NCBI RefSeq assembly: GCF_000259235.1
Contig: NC_017733.1
Location: forward strand, 1,178,001-1,242,000
Length of the DNA stretch: 64,000 nt
From: Helicobacter pylori_CU
GTDB taxonomy: Bacteria > Campylobacterota > Campylobacteria > Campylobacterales > Helicobacteraceae
Direction: 5' to 3'
This document shows positions 63,141 through 64,000 of this stretch, one piece after another; the first letter of the stretch is position 1, and each line of letters opens with the position of its first letter. The notes under the pieces were generated by a model. The model was not told the DNA's origin. It did no database searches and saw only the letters and a list, made by a program, of their open reading frames with translations. The translations under genes were made by a program, and so were the position numbers.

Positions 63141-64000
63141 TTAGTAAGCGAACACATAATTCAAATACACGCTATAGAGCCTGCGGTATTTGAGTTCAGC
63201 CCCCATAAAGGAATAATAGTTCGTGTTGATGGTGGGGATCTTCACGCCTAATTCAATCCCATGCTGAGCCACATGATCGCTGTCTTTTTTCTTAGGTCTG
63301 GCCAAATTCATTCTCACTCCCATGTTGAATAAGAATTGGAAGTTCGCCACGTTCATTTTAGCGTTATAGACGTTATTCATGGTGGCTAAATTCACATACT
63401 CAGAATTAAGCCATGAAGTCCCCGCTAACGCAATCCCTCCAAAAAGCCCCACGGAAAGCTTGTTGTTTTTGCCTAAGAAATTGGTGGCTTTATCGTTGAT
63501 GAAATTATAAAGAGCGTCCGCTCCAAAACCATAAGTCCATACATCAGAAGCCGAGTTGAAGAAGCTGGATTTAATGAACGCATGGTTGTAATCAAAGAAG
63601 CCGTAATACCTAGCGCCCCATTTTCTTTTTTGGCCAAAGAATTGTTTGTAGCCTACTTGGATACCGATCCCATTCATGGCACCATTGTTGGTTTGAGAGC
63701 TGACGATTCCCACTTTCCTAAAGGGGTTTCGTCCTAGTTCTTGGTTGATGGTTTGGATTTGGTTGTAAGAGTTTTGATTCAAGTAGTAGTTGGTCTCTAT
63801 GCCTTGCGGGCTATAGGGGTTATTCTTTTTGCTCACCGCATTTTGCAAGCTTTGCGCGTTAGGGATGCTAGAGAGCGCAGTAGTGATGCTGTTATAGGTG
63901 TTGCCCAATTCGTTGTATCTAGATTTGAAATTCACTAGAGTGTCAGCGATGTTTTCAGCTTGCTGTATCTGCTGCTCTTGAGTGCCAAAATGAGCGATGC
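63141..64000 (-). CDS. BabA/BabB-family outer-membrane adhesin, C-terminal part
   Basis: The frame stays open to the right edge, so only the last ~286 residues are present. They start at IAHFGTQEQQIQQAENIADT, followed by a helical stalk, and end in the Hop-family beta-barrel: GIGIQVGYKQFFGQKRKWGA, ARYYGFFDYNHAFIKSSFFN, and the terminal LKYRRLYSVYLNYVFAY with C-terminal aromatic residues. This C-terminus is shared by BabA, BabB and BabC, so the paralogue cannot be told without the N-terminal binding domain. The locus beside alaS/DUF465 is the one occupied by babA (HP1243) in 26695. BabA binds fucosylated blood-group antigens. Confidence 0.9.
   Translation of the reverse strand, partial: IAHFGTQEQQIQQAENIADTLVNFKSRYNELGNTYNSITTALSSIPNAQSLQNAVSKKNNPYSPQGIETNYYLNQNSYNQIQTINQELGRNPFRKVGIVSSQTNNGAMNGIGIQVGYKQFFGQKRKWGARYYGFFDYNHAFIKSSFFNSASDVWTYGFGADALYNFINDKATNFLGKNNKLSVGLFGGIALAGTSWLNSEYVNLATMNNVYNAKMNVANFQFLFNMGVRMNLARPKKKDSDHVAQHGIELGVKIPTINTNYYSFMGAELKYRRLYSVYLNYVFAY

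Overview
The window is Helicobacter pylori chromosome. The evidence is the A+T-rich base composition, the in-frame fusion of rpoB to rpoC, an iceA2 / CATG-methyltransferase / cysE locus, an alpha-carbonic anhydrase, a formamidase, and the C-terminus of a Bab-type outer-membrane adhesin at the right edge. Gene order matches the stretch I remember as roughly HP1184 to HP1243 of strain 26695. HP numbers below are from memory, not from a search.

Layout. 1-4800: two efflux pumps, a secreted carbonic anhydrase and a heptad-repeat protein. 4800-5200: a gene-free stretch of decayed coding sequence and dispersed repeats. 5200-10300: asd, hisS, waaF, a small secreted repeat protein and an aldo-keto reductase. 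10800-27970: one long leftward translation/transcription cluster. In transcription order it runs tRNA-Thr, Tyr, Gly, Thr, tuf, rpmG, tRNA-Trp, secE, nusG, rplK, rplA, rplJ, rplL, rpoBC, rpsL, rpsG, fusA, and it begins at a near-consensus promoter at 27937-27966.

28000-33400: the Wzk-type flippase (frameshifted at its start), a HAD phosphatase, the iceA2 locus with its solitary methyltransferase, cysE, and two tRNA-Leu genes. 33400-45350: atpE, pnp, a phosphoribosyltransferase-like gene, lptD, an RDD protein, purD, an ABC ATPase, uppS and a D-lactate dehydrogenase gene broken at a homopolymer. 45400-52530: mostly rightward genes: rhodanese, hemD, crcB, cytochrome c-553, rppH, then the tightly packed lysC-hobA-holB-folP run; hemW is on the other strand. 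52600-62410: a gene with a sigma-54 promoter, a 47-codon small gene, two membrane proteins, a DUF507 gene, carA, amiF, maf, alaS and a DUF465 protein. 62410-63140 is a gene-free, purine-rich repeat region next to the bab gene.

Functional links. Carbonic anhydrase and formamidase (which releases ammonia) both serve acid and nitrogen physiology. waaF, wzk and lptD act in lipopolysaccharide assembly, and uppS supplies the lipid carrier. asd and lysC make the aspartate-family precursors of lysine and diaminopimelate. hemD belongs to tetrapyrrole synthesis. hobA, holB and folP form a replication/folate run.

The strongest points for a second look are: two apparent frameshifts at or near short homopolymers (dld, wzk) and a possible third (58571-58836); two families of dispersed degenerate repeats, one of which looks like the tail of a DDE transposase; an iceA2 gene with no repeat cassette; in-frame coding repeats in two proteins; a sigma-54 promoter; and a perfect inverted repeat in front of amiF. 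I did not find a clearly new multi-gene system.
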